Assembly: GCF_022549495.1 (NCBI RefSeq)
Contig: NZ_JAKZGD010000007.1
Location: forward strand, 174,863 to 238,862
From: Acinetobacter sp. ANC 4805
GTDB taxonomy: Bacteria > Pseudomonadota > Gammaproteobacteria > Pseudomonadales > Moraxellaceae
Reading direction: 5' to 3'
DNA: 64,000 nt
Made by a program: the position numbers and the translations under genes. The notes beneath the pieces were generated by a model. The model worked only from the letters and a program-made list of their open reading frames with translations. It did not search any database and had not been told where the DNA came from. Shown here piece after piece: positions 27,678 to 36,807 of the stretch (position 1 is its first letter; the number at the start of each line of letters is the position of its first letter).

Positions 27678-28263
27678 TTTACTGCGACATGGTGAAACGA
27701 CTTTAAGCCATACACTACGTGGGCACTTGGATGATGATTTGACTGAACAGGGTTGGTTGCAAATGCAATCAACCATTCAGCAGTACATGACTACTCCAGT
27801 GGATTGGGATGTGATTATCAGTTCACCTTTGCGGCGCTGTCGTTGCCTTGCAGAGCATTTGGCAAATCAACTCGGATTGTCAATGCTGGTCAATGAGCAT
27901 ATCAAAGAAATGTATTTTGGTGATTGGGAAGGTATTTCAACCCAAGTAATTTATGAAGCTGAACCAGAGCAATTAGCAAACTTTTGGCAATTTCCTACAC
28001 AATATCATGCGCCGAATGGTGAGTCTCTGATTCAATTCCAACAGCGAGTCATGTGTGGGTTTGATGAAATTTACGAGCAAATGCAACGACAGGATTGGAA
28101 TAAGGCTTTGGTCGTCACGCATGGTGGCGTCATCAAATTACTGACCTGTTTAGCACAACAACAAAACCTAGATGATTTATTAAAAATGCCTGCCGAATTA
28201 GGCGAGTTATATTCATTTTCCTTATCAAAATATCACGAGCAAATGCAGTTCGAAATTCTATAA
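27667..28263 (+). CDS. cobC: Histidine phosphatase family protein, probable alpha-ribazole phosphatase CobC
   Basis: 198-residue phosphoglycerate-mutase-like phosphatase with the phosphohistidine motif DLLRHGET at the N-terminus, SSPLRRC near residue 58 and the second catalytic VTHGGVIK. In cobalamin synthesis CobC removes the phosphate from alpha-ribazole phosphate or from the cobalamin phosphate. The frame opens at a GTG at 27658, but AGGTGA is ideally placed for the TTG at 27667, which gives MQIDLLRHGE. It overlaps the cobT end by 11 nt. The specific function rests on the operon. Confidence 0.88.
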   Translation: MQIDLLRHGETTLSHTLRGHLDDDLTEQGWLQMQSTIQQYMTTPVDWDVIISSPLRRCRCLAEHLANQLGLSMLVNEHIKEMYFGDWEGISTQVIYEAEPEQLANFWQFPTQYHAPNGESLIQFQQRVMCGFDEIYEQMQRQDWNKALVVTHGGVIKLLTCLAQQQNLDDLLKMPAELGELYSFSLSKYHEQMQFEIL

Positions 28264-28408
28264 CTTTTGAGATTGAATCAGAAAATGATGTGATTATTGA
28301 CTAAAAGTTAAATAATTCTTTAAAGGGAAATGTTCATTGCTCAATGTAACTGAACTGTCATTACTGTTTCCTATGATACATAGCATGTATAATCAAATCG
28401 ACCATTCT

Positions 28409-29989
28409 ATGAATATTTTATTTAAAAGCAGTATGTTATGTGCAAGTATATTATTAGCAGCATGTAATAACAATGATCAACAATCACAGCCTAGCTCTGA
28501 ACAAAATACCTCATCAAAATATTATCAAACCAAAACACCATATCAACCTCAACAAGACCTTAAAAAATACGAAGCGATTCCACAAGGTTTTAAACCTGTT
28601 TTTACTGAGTTAGTGGCGCGTCATGGCTCAAGAGGATTATCGAGTATTAAATACGACTTGGCACTTTATAATTTATGGAAACAAGCCAAGGCTGAGAATG
28701 CTTTAACGCCTTTAGGTGAAAAATTAGGTGCCGATTTAGAAAGTATGATGAAAGCCAATATCCTGCTTGGTTATGGGGTGGACGGAATCCGTCAGTATGG
28801 ATATGGCAATGAAACGATGCTTGGTATTCAAGAACATCGAGGTATCGCAGACCGTCTTTTACAGCGTCTACCCGAACTATTTAAAACAGCAGCGTCACAA
28901 CCTGAATCAATCTTAGTTCAAAGCTCAGGTGTAGATCGTGCGGTTGACAGTGCCAAGTTCTTTACTGCTGAATTGATTCAACAGCAACCCCAATTGAAGA
29001 ATCAAGTTACACCTGTTTCATATACCAGTTTAACCAGTACGAGTATCCCATCTATTGAGGATGGCGGTGTAGATCGTTTTAAACTTTATTTCCATAGCTT
29101 GAATAAAGATCAAGATTTAGCTAAGCCATTATCAACTCAGCAACAAGCAATTTATGATGCTAGCCAAGCTTATCAGCAGTTTGAAGAAGAAAATGCCGAT
29201 TTAGCCAATAAACTCAAAGAAATTGAAAAAGATACTCGTGCAGAACAAGTTGCGCTGAGTGTGCTTAACCCAATTTTTAAGCCTGAATTTATCAAAAAAT
29301 TAGGTACAACGGGCTATACCTTTAGTAATAGCGGCACTTATACCGTGATATCGCCAAAAGGTGAAACCATTACAGAAAAAGGTAAAGGGAAAAATACCAT
29401 TGCAAGTGCTGTGGACGCAGCAGCTTATCTTTATGAATTGTATTCAATTTCTGGTGGTATGCAGCTTGAATTAAAAGATGTAAATTTTGATCAATATATG
29501 CCTGTAGATGCAGCAAAATTCTATGCTGAATTTAACGATGCAAATGATTTTTATGAGAAAGGGCCTAGCTTTCAAGAATCAAATGCTGTCACCAGTAACA
29601 TTGCTCAAGGTCTAAAACAAGATTTGTTTAAGCAAGTGGATGCAATTGTCGATAAACAGCAGTCCCACCGTGCTGTGTTACGCTTCGCACATGCAGAAAT
29701 CATTATTCCACTGGCGACCAGTTTGGAGTTACATGACATGATGCAGCCTTTACCTTTACGTCAAACGTATAACTACAGCAATAGTACGTGGAGAGGTGAA
29801 GTGGTATCGCCAATGGCTGCGAATTTACAGTGGGATATTTACCAAAATGCTCAAGGCACAACTTTGGTAAAAATGCTCTACAATGAAAAAGAGACCTTGT
29901 TTAAATCATCATGTAAATATGCACAATATAGTACCAACAGTTTCTATTATGATTATTTGAAGCTCAAACAATGTTATCAAACTCAATAA
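28409..29989 (+). CDS. Histidine acid phosphatase lipoprotein, MINPP-like
   Basis: About 526 residues. A signal peptide ends in the lipobox LLAAC (Cys19), so it is an exported lipoprotein. The N-terminal catalytic motif is ARHGSRG and the distal motif is FAHAEIIIPL. HAE in place of HD is characteristic of the multiple inositol polyphosphate phosphatase branch. It may release phosphate from phytate or other phospho-substrates outside the cytoplasm. The frame is open to 28337, but only the ATG at 28409 leaves a correct lipoprotein signal. It sits between cobC and cobS and has its own terminator, so it is probably an independent insertion in the cob cluster. Confidence 0.85.
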   Translation: MNILFKSSMLCASILLAACNNNDQQSQPSSEQNTSSKYYQTKTPYQPQQDLKKYEAIPQGFKPVFTELVARHGSRGLSSIKYDLALYNLWKQAKAENALTPLGEKLGADLESMMKANILLGYGVDGIRQYGYGNETMLGIQEHRGIADRLLQRLPELFKTAASQPESILVQSSGVDRAVDSAKFFTAELIQQQPQLKNQVTPVSYTSLTSTSIPSIEDGGVDRFKLYFHSLNKDQDLAKPLSTQQQAIYDASQAYQQFEEENADLANKLKEIEKDTRAEQVALSVLNPIFKPEFIKKLGTTGYTFSNSGTYTVISPKGETITEKGKGKNTIASAVDAAAYLYELYSISGGMQLELKDVNFDQYMPVDAAKFYAEFNDANDFYEKGPSFQESNAVTSNIAQGLKQDLFKQVDAIVDKQQSHRAVLRFAHAEIIIPLATSLELHDMMQPLPLRQTYNYSNSTWRGEVVSPMAANLQWDIYQNAQGTTLVKMLYNEKETLFKSSCKYAQYSTNSFYYDYLKLKQCYQTQ

Positions 29990-30014
29990 TCTAGTTGATT
30001 CATCATTTTAATTT

Positions 30015-30041
30015 GGGAATAGGGTTCTATTCCCATTTTTG
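30015..30041 (+). terminator. Rho-independent terminator after the MINPP-like gene
   Basis: An 8-bp perfect stem, GGGAATAG with CTATTCCC (30015-30034), has a GGTT loop and is followed by ATTTTTG. Confidence 0.88.
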
Positions 30042-30091
30042 TTTCTTCATAATTTGTAAATCATCAATATTGTTTGACTGAGATTTCTTGC

Positions 30092-30832
30092 ATGACAGCT
30101 TTTTGGATTGCTTTGCAATTTTTAACGGTTTTGCCCATTGAATTAAAAACAATGCCAAGTGCAAAGCAAAATGGTCAAGCGATTTTGTTTTATCCATTTG
30201 TAGGTTTGTTGATCGGACTCATTCTGTTTGCTGTGTCTCTGATTTTAGTCAAGCTGCCAATTTTATTGATTGCCAGTATCATTTTAGTGTTATGGATATG
30301 GCTCACAGGTGGGCTTCACCTTGATGGTTTAGCCGATACAGCTGATGCTTGGGTCGGTGGTTTTGGTGATCCTGAACGTACACTCAAAATTATGAAAGAT
30401 CCAAGCTGCGGTCCAATCGGTGTACTGAGTCTTGTTGTGGTTTGTTTACTCAAGTTTGCTGCGCTGTATGTGCTGCTTGAGCAGCACCTCAATGCGTTTT
30501 TGATTTTAGTTCCAATGCTTGGGCGTAGTGTTCCATTATTTCTATTTTTAACCACAGCTTACGTTCGTGATAAAGGGCTAGGACGATCAATTACTGATTT
30601 TATTCCAAAGAAACTTACATGGGTTGTTTTTGTCATTACAATTTCATTACTTTGTATGTTTAAATGGTTGGGCTTGGTGACTTTTATCTGCTTTATTGCT
30701 GTATTGTTTTATTTAAGAGCCTTGTTTATCAAAAGAATTGGTGGAATTACTGGTGATACTGTTGGTGCTGCAATTGAGTTGATTGAGACAGGCTTAATGC
30801 TAAGTTTTGTGGTAGCCTCATTTTATATTTGA
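30092..30832 (+). CDS. cobS: Adenosylcobinamide-GDP ribazoletransferase CobS
   Basis: 246-residue integral membrane enzyme that joins adenosylcobinamide-GDP to alpha-ribazole, the last assembly step of cobalamin. It has the family signature GGLHLDGLADTADAW near residue 76, MKDPSCGPIGV, and GITGDTVGAAIE near the C-terminus, with about six membrane helices. The ATG at 30092 gives the family length; the TTG at 30074 is an unlikely start. It is cut off from the other cob genes by the MINPP-like gene and its terminator, so it must have its own promoter or rely on read-through. Confidence 0.92.
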   Translation: MTAFWIALQFLTVLPIELKTMPSAKQNGQAILFYPFVGLLIGLILFAVSLILVKLPILLIASIILVLWIWLTGGLHLDGLADTADAWVGGFGDPERTLKIMKDPSCGPIGVLSLVVVCLLKFAALYVLLEQHLNAFLILVPMLGRSVPLFLFLTTAYVRDKGLGRSITDFIPKKLTWVVFVITISLLCMFKWLGLVTFICFIAVLFYLRALFIKRIGGITGDTVGAAIELIETGLMLSFVVASFYI

Positions 30833-30844
30833 TGGGTTTAATTC

Positions 30845-30880
30845 TAAAAAATTGATCCTCCTTAAATTAAGAAGGATCAA
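30845..30880 (-). terminator. Rho-independent terminator of the PepSY gene
   Basis: On the minus strand a 12-bp stem with one mismatch (30852-30880) is followed by a run of six Ts. It lies just after the stop at 30889. Confidence 0.8.
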
Positions 30881-30888
30881 CACAGAAC

Positions 30889-32355
30889 TTAAGAGGCTTT
30901 TCGGGCTGCTAATCTACAACCTAAGATCACCAATAAAGCAATGAGTCCAGCAATACTGCCTAATAAGATATCTCTGGATGTTTTATCTAGTGGTAGCCAT
31001 GTCCATTTATGTAGATATGCAAAACTAAAACCTTCTAAAGCATCTTGTTGAGTGACTTGCGCTGCAATCACACCGCTACTTGGCTCAATATACAGCCTAA
31101 GTTGATCACTTAAATTACTTTCAACTTTAACCACGGGTAAACGTTTGTTGATAAAACCATATTCACCACTAAAACTGGTGACCCAAGAGCTTTGAGTAAA
31201 GTGACCCACTGGTAAATGTAAATAGTCGGCAGCCAACTGCTTACTTTGCTCAAGCGTATTTAATTTTGTAGCGGTATTCGCATCAATCAATTCAATTGCA
31301 GGGGCAGCGCTTTTAGCATGATTATGATGATCATGTTCTTTGGCTGCGGTCATGCTGCCTTGTAGCTGTGGTTTGCCTGTCAATTGAATCATCCAACCTG
31401 CTTGAGCGTGATCTTGAGCAAAGGAGATCGGTACAAGGTTAAGGCGTTGTATTGGCTGTTGAACAGCCGTTTTCCATGCGACAGCACTTAAATCCTGTGT
31501 ATAAAACATCGGCTGAATGTTCACAATCTCAGATTTTTTATGCCAAACATGATAGAAACCACTGAATACCCATAGCAAGATAAATACACTTAAACTGATG
31601 CCTAAATAGCGATGTAAAAAGCGAATCGGCTTGTGAGCTAAACGATAGTTCTGGCGATTACGAATCCTAAAAAACAATCCAATGCCCATACAGGTAAGAA
31701 CTAAAATGCCAATTAAGGCAATTTGCATCAGTATACTTTGTCCTGTCCACGGTTGATCGCCCCAAGTCCATGTATGACCTAAACGAAATATTTTCGCCAT
31801 CCACATTTTTTGATCATTCGATAGCGTGGCTAATCGAGATTGTGATGGATCAACATAAGCCCTTAAACCATTGTCAAAACTTACACGCCAAACAGGCAAT
31901 AGACGATTCACACTTGGATAATCATCGCTAAATTTCGTAACTAATTCAGTCGAAACGATCTGTTGTTTGGCTAAACCTGTATACCAAATTGCAAGACGTT
32001 TTGCATCTTGTTGCTCTGCATCCTCAATAAGTTGACCCGATTGACTATCAAAATATTCAGCAACATTTTGAGTTGGCTTTAAAACTCGGTAAGCTACAAG
32101 CTCAGGTTGTAACTGAATGGCTTGTAATGCGGAAAATGCTGTAATTTGATGCTGTTGCAATACTTGAGGTGCAGACAAAGCATTTTTTAAGTTGAGTTGC
32201 TGAGATGGTGGCATTCGTTTGACGGGTTGAGGTTGTGTTGCACTCATGATTGGATGCAACACACCTGTTAAAGACCACATCAAAACCAGAATGCCGAGCA
32301 CCATCCCCAAGCGACGATGTAATTTCAATCGCTTTGTGAGTTGGCTGGCATTCAT
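30889..32355 (-). CDS. PepSY-associated transmembrane protein
   Basis: 488-residue inner-membrane protein with four main membrane helices: one near the N-terminus, a pair mid-protein, and one at the C-terminus. Two large periplasmic PepSY-type regions lie between them. The second periplasmic loop has a His-rich insert, KEHDHHNHAKS, suggesting metal contact. PepSY_TM proteins next to TonB receptors are thought to reduce or release metal from imported chelates. The gene starts 3 nt after the TonB receptor stop, so the two form one transcription unit. Confidence 0.85.
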   Translation of the reverse strand: MNASQLTKRLKLHRRLGMVLGILVLMWSLTGVLHPIMSATQPQPVKRMPPSQQLNLKNALSAPQVLQQHQITAFSALQAIQLQPELVAYRVLKPTQNVAEYFDSQSGQLIEDAEQQDAKRLAIWYTGLAKQQIVSTELVTKFSDDYPSVNRLLPVWRVSFDNGLRAYVDPSQSRLATLSNDQKMWMAKIFRLGHTWTWGDQPWTGQSILMQIALIGILVLTCMGIGLFFRIRNRQNYRLAHKPIRFLHRYLGISLSVFILLWVFSGFYHVWHKKSEIVNIQPMFYTQDLSAVAWKTAVQQPIQRLNLVPISFAQDHAQAGWMIQLTGKPQLQGSMTAAKEHDHHNHAKSAAPAIELIDANTATKLNTLEQSKQLAADYLHLPVGHFTQSSWVTSFSGEYGFINKRLPVVKVESNLSDQLRLYIEPSSGVIAAQVTQQDALEGFSFAYLHKWTWLPLDKTSRDILLGSIAGLIALLVILGCRLAARKAS

Positions 32356-32358
32356 TGT

Positions 32359-34471
32359 TTATTTCCCAAAATGATAACGTAAACCTAATAAATATGTTCG
32401 TGGTGCGGCTGGGGTATAGCTTGCTTGGTTATTGCTATATGACGTGCTCTCAGCATAATGCACGTCTGCGGCATTGATGATTTGCCCATAGACTTCATAA
32501 GCATTTTTACGATAATTGGCACGTAAATTTAGAATGGTATGCCCATCATATTTTTCGGTATTGGCATCATTGATCCAGTAAGAGCCAACATAAATACCTT
32601 CAGCCGACAGCAATAATGCTGGGATAGGTTTGATTTGATACTCAATCGTGCCAAAACTTTTTGGTGAGCTTGGCATCGTATTGTCACTATAGTTGAGCGT
32701 AGATGAAGGTTGAAATTCTTTATATTCGTGTTTGGCGATACTTCCAGAAACTTTCAGGCGTTGATCATATCGTTCACTCAGTTTCCAAGTTCCACCAATC
32801 TCAATGCCTTGATGTAAAGTTTTTCCTGCATTTCGTGGTTCACGAGTATTATCAGGTTTTGTATAACTTAGAACTTCATCCTTACCTTGTAAACGATACA
32901 AGGTAATTTCACCATCCAGTCGATCATCTAAAACTTTGAAACGTAAACCTGCATCAATATTATTAAATGTTGCTTCTTTTAAATTTGGTGTGACGAGATT
33001 TGCACCATATAAACTACTGACCTCTGGTGGCACAAAACCTTGTGACCAGTTGCTATACAGATCTAATTCAGGCGTGATATTCCATACAAAACCAAGTTGA
33101 GGGCTTGCTTTATGAAAACTGCGCTTTTCATCTGGCGCACCTGTAACTTTTGATGGAACAAGTTTGTTATCAAATTTATAACTGATCCAATCATAGCGAG
33201 CGCCACCGACTAGATTTAGGTTGGGCAAAGCTTGCCAATTTGCTTGTGTATAGAATGCTTGGTTATTTACATCCACTTTGAAATCGCGTAATAACTGACG
33301 TTGTTTGTAACCTGTATAAACAAGCGTATTTGGATCACGAAAGACTTCAATATCATTGGTTTGAGCTTGGTTTGGAGAATGATCTGTCATCGCTCCAACG
33401 ATTAATTTTACCTGATCAAAGCTAATCGAATGTTGTAAATTTAAACCATAAGATTGAAAAGTATTATAGGTGGTTTGCCCACTATATGTACCTGTAGGTT
33501 TTTTATCTTTTACATCCGTACGAATGTTATAACTTGGATTTTGATCGGTTGTATTATCGCGATAATAGACAGTCAATTGACTTTGTTGTTGATCATCCCA
33601 TTGATGGTTAATTTGTGATGAAAGGCGAGTCGAATCTACTTCTCGATATGTAAATGTTTGATAACTATAACCTGGACGTTTGCTAAAATCTTCAGCATTA
33701 AGGCTGCCCGTCATATCGGTTTTTAAATGGTTATAGCTGAAAATATTTTTGATTTGAGTGGCATCTGATATACGCCAATCATGTCTTAAGGTCACACTTT
33801 GCTTATTACTTTCAGCATGATCTTGCCAGCTATTACCACGATCACTGGCATAGGCAGACAGTCTTAAACCATGTTCACCGTACTCAGTATCAAACGTATT
33901 TGATGCACCTAAGTCTAAACGGCGATAACCTTCAGAGCTTGCACTCGCACCCAAATCAGCTGTTGGGGTTAAACTCGGCGCTTTGGTGAGGAAATTAATC
34001 GTGCCACCAATTGCATTACTTCCATACAAGCTACTTGCCGGACCACGCAAAATTTCAATGCTATCAATTCCAGCTAAATTTACTTCATATAAAGCATTGT
34101 GGTTAAACACACCGACTGGACGGATCGAAATACCATCTTCTAAATATTGATAAACAGCAGAAGTCGTGATGGGTTGACGAATCGACATCATGTGTTGTTC
34201 GTTACCCAAATCATTCATCAAAACACCAGGCGTCTGATTGACCAACTGACCAATAAAAGTGGCATGTTTATTTTCAATGTCTTGACTGGTAATTTTGCTA
34301 ATTGCAGCAGGGGTATTATTAATGGATTCGCCTTCACGACTTGCTGTTACCACGATTGTATCTAGCGTTTTAGTCTGGATCTTGGGATGATGTTTCAGCT
34401 AAAGCCATAGAGCTATAGGTAATCGATAGACATGCAGCCGTTAATACTGACAAACGAAATTGAGTATTCAT
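32359..34471 (-). pseudogene. TonB-dependent receptor gene with a frameshift after the signal peptide
   Basis: The intended product is a ~700-residue outer membrane receptor. From the ATG at 34471 the first 33 codons give a good signal peptide (start MNTQFRLSVLTAACLS, cleavage after MALA) and then stop at a TAA at 34370-34372. The receptor continues in another frame with TLDTIVVTASREGES (TonB box), a plug with EILRGPASSLYGSNAIGGTINF, and a barrel ending YLLGLRYHFGK. One extra base is present; removing one C from the CCC at 34384-34386 (GGG on the + strand) would join the frames. Upstream of the barrel frame there is only a TAG and no ATG. The downstream PepSY gene is intact. Confidence 0.85.
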
Positions 34472-34546
34472 ATTTAACTCTATAAAAAGCAATAAACGAG
34501 GCTGTACCGCAGTGATTCACTGGATACGAAATGTTAAAAAAGCATT

Positions 34547-35047
34547 TTATAGAGCGAGAGGAGGAGCTTGCTTAATCGGGAAAATATAGAAGATACGTGG
34601 AATACGCAGATCTTCTGACCATGTATAACATAGGCATCGTACACGACTAAACCAAGCCAGTACAAAGATTAAAATAAATGCAATTAAAGGAATAATTGCA
34701 ACAGCATCTAAACCATGTGTACATAAAGGACAATGCTTCATGATTTGACTAGCAAGGGCAAAAACCTCTTTTGCATAATCACTGAGTTGATCATGTTGAG
34801 TCGGTTGTGAATGCTGTTGGTGATGCATTTCATGCATGGCATGATGGTGACTTGAATGAGATTCAGACAACATCAAACTATTTTTAATATCTGTGACTTG
34901 GCAATGTGTAGGCATTGCATAGAGTGCAGGTACGACGCCAGTATGTACCATCGTTGGTAAGAAGATATGCCAGAGTAAACAAAGCAAAGTAATCGCACCG
35001 AGCGAGGCGCGCCACTTTAGCAAGTGTTGACGAAAACTGGACTTCAT
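34547..35047 (-). CDS. DUF2946-like small membrane protein, His/Met-rich
   Basis: 166 residues. A membrane anchor near the N-terminus is followed by a periplasmic His/Met-rich stretch (SSHHHAMHEMHHQQH), then the motif HCPLCTHG and a second membrane helix. The layout and CPLC motif fit the DUF2946 group, often found beside TonB receptors and copper genes. The His, Met and Cys content suggests copper or another soft metal. It is 75 nt upstream of the receptor gene on the same strand and probably starts the operon. Confidence 0.75.
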   Translation of the reverse strand: MKSSFRQHLLKWRASLGAITLLCLLWHIFLPTMVHTGVVPALYAMPTHCQVTDIKNSLMLSESHSSHHHAMHEMHHQQHSQPTQHDQLSDYAKEVFALASQIMKHCPLCTHGLDAVAIIPLIAFILIFVLAWFSRVRCLCYTWSEDLRIPRIFYIFPIKQAPPLAL

Positions 35048-35177
35048 ATCAGCGATACGTCGTAGGGGAAATGTGGCAGCAGTATAATTAAAAAAATGTT
35101 ACGGTTCAAAACAAATTAGATACGTTGTGCAAAATACGTGGCGAGATTTATGCATTACCCATCGTAATTTTCAATCT

Positions 35178-35795
35178 TTATGGTATTAATGAAAACAAAT
35201 GTTTAAGACTTTGCAAGGCATTTTCAACCAACTGTTCTTCATCAATAGTTTCAGGTAATACAATCACCTGATGAATCAATAAAGATGCCATACCATGAAT
35301 GTGTGACCAACTTGATAAAGCTGTTATTCGCACCATCTTTGAATGAATTTCTTGATCAAGAATTTGAGCAATAGTTTGTTTTAGAACCTGAAATGCTTGT
35401 TCTCTCGCACGTTCTAACTCAGGCGTTAAAGTCGCTTGTGTGATCTCGGAGCCAAACATTAGTTGATACATTGTAGGATTGCGTTTAGCAAAACGAAAAT
35501 AAGCCAAGCTAACTTCTTTTAAAATTGTTGTTGCTGTACTTTCAGCTAAAGCTTGATTTAAAACAAATTCTAATTCCGAGAATCCTGTTGCAGCCAATCG
35601 GCTTAAAAGCTCATCTTTATTCGCAAAGTGATAATAGACGGCTGTTGCACTTACACCTAACTGTTCTGCTATTGCTCTGATCGAAATTTTAGTAGGCCCA
35701 ACTTCTTCAAGCATGCGTTTGGCTTGAATCAACAATTGTGGTTCAAGATTACCGACATGATAGGTCTCACGTGGTTTAGCTGCATTTCTTGGCAT
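35178..35795 (-). CDS. TetR/AcrR-family repressor
   Basis: 205 residues. The N-terminal helix-turn-helix is ISIRAIAEQLGVSATAVYYHF followed by NKDELL, the classic TetR layout. The C-terminal part contains SWSHIHGMASLL, the WHG-type ligand-binding domain. It is divergent from the three-gene operon at 35.9-39.5 kb, with a 19-bp palindrome between them (35864-35882). It most likely represses that operon and itself until a lipid or aromatic acyl ligand binds; the ligand is unknown. Confidence 0.9.
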   Translation of the reverse strand: MPRNAAKPRETYHVGNLEPQLLIQAKRMLEEVGPTKISIRAIAEQLGVSATAVYYHFANKDELLSRLAATGFSELEFVLNQALAESTATTILKEVSLAYFRFAKRNPTMYQLMFGSEITQATLTPELERAREQAFQVLKQTIAQILDQEIHSKMVRITALSSWSHIHGMASLLIHQVIVLPETIDEEQLVENALQSLKHLFSLIP

Positions 35796-35863
35796 GTAAA
35801 AAATTATAAATTTGAATGATGTCTTTATCTTAGCATATCAAGTTAATCTTTTTGATGTTAAGT

Positions 35864-35898
35864 ATCTTTACAGTGTAAAGATTAAAACATACACTGTA
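35864..35898. promoter_or_regulatory. Candidate TetR operator with two related half-site pairs
   Basis: ATCTTTACAGTGTAAAGAT (35864-35882) is a 9-1-9 perfect palindrome. A second, shorter TACACTGTA lies at 35890-35898 with the same TACA-N-TGTA core. Both lie in the divergent promoter region, 70-110 nt from the regulator start and 35-70 nt before the first operon gene. Confidence 0.7.
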
Positions 35899-35934
35899 CT
35901 TGTTCTATTTTCACTCAACAAAAGGAAAAGTAGC

Positions 35935-36765
35935 ATGGAGAAGTGCTATGAGTGCTTTCATGTCACAGTACATGAGGGTGTAGCTCATTTACAACTTTCA
36001 CGACCACATAAAGCCAATAGTCTCAATCTATCATTTTGGAAAGAGTTTCCAAAAGCAATCCAACAACTGAATCATTCAGGTCTCGTGCGTGCCATGATCA
36101 TTTCAGCAGAAGGTGAGATCTTCTGTGGAGGGTTAGACTTACAGATGTTTGCTGAGCGTCCAGAATTTCATGCTCAAAATGCATTAGATCGAGAAACCAT
36201 CCTGTTGAGCCTGACCGAAATGCAACAAGCATTGAGTTGTTTAGAAACTTTGCGTTTCCCTGTGATTGCAGCAATACACGGCGCTTGTATTGGTGCAGGC
36301 TTAGACTTAATTGCTGCCTGCGATTTTAGTTTTGCAAGTATGCAGGCACAATTCAGAATTGAAGAAATCAATGCTGGCATGATGGCAGATGTTGGGGTAT
36401 TACAACGATTGCCGAAAATTATCCCAGACAATATTGCGCGATATTATGCATTTACAGGAGAAACATTAACGGTTACTGAAGCTTATCGTCTCGGTTTAGT
36501 GGTTAAAGTGCTGGAAAATAAAGAACAACTCTTACAGCATGCATTTAAAATTGCACAAAAAATTGCGAGTAAACCACCCATTGCCATACACGGCAGCAAA
36601 CGAAGTCTCGTCTATGCACGTGATCATAGTGTCTCGGAGGCACTAGAGCATACGACTTTGCTACAAGCAGCGATTCTAAATGGTAGCGATATTCAGCAGT
36701 CGATTCAGGCACGAATGAGTAAATCAATTGCTCAGTTTGATAATTTACATGAGTTTAGTTTTTAA
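35935..36765 (+). CDS. Enoyl-CoA hydratase/isomerase family protein, dienoyl-CoA isomerase-like
   Basis: 276-residue crotonase-fold protein. The oxyanion-hole regions are FCGGLDLQMF and GACIGAGLDL. Three acidic residues, Asp124, Glu144 and Asp152, fall at the same spacing as the Asp176/Glu196/Asp204 set I recall for delta3,5-delta2,4-dienoyl-CoA isomerase, and the ADVGVLQRLPKII stretch is also typical of that enzyme. The frame opens at 35812, but AAAGGA just before the ATG at 35935 fixes the start. It is the first gene of a TetR-controlled operon. Isomerase action on a dienoyl-CoA is inferred. Confidence 0.85.
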   Translation: MEKCYECFHVTVHEGVAHLQLSRPHKANSLNLSFWKEFPKAIQQLNHSGLVRAMIISAEGEIFCGGLDLQMFAERPEFHAQNALDRETILLSLTEMQQALSCLETLRFPVIAAIHGACIGAGLDLIAACDFSFASMQAQFRIEEINAGMMADVGVLQRLPKIIPDNIARYYAFTGETLTVTEAYRLGLVVKVLENKEQLLQHAFKIAQKIASKPPIAIHGSKRSLVYARDHSVSEALEHTTLLQAAILNGSDIQQSIQARMSKSIAQFDNLHEFSF

Positions 36766-36807
36766 TTTTTTTATTCATATCTTACTAGTGTTAAGATGAG
36801 GTGAAGC

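Noticed and set aside
28262..28312. Terminator after cobC
   Set aside because: The arms TAACTTTT and AAAAGTTA are complementary, but the loop is over 30 nt and there is no T-run after the second arm.
34354..34471. Programmed ribosomal frameshift in the TonB receptor
   Set aside because: There is no slippery heptamer and no clear downstream pseudoknot near the shift. A simple one-base indel explains it better.
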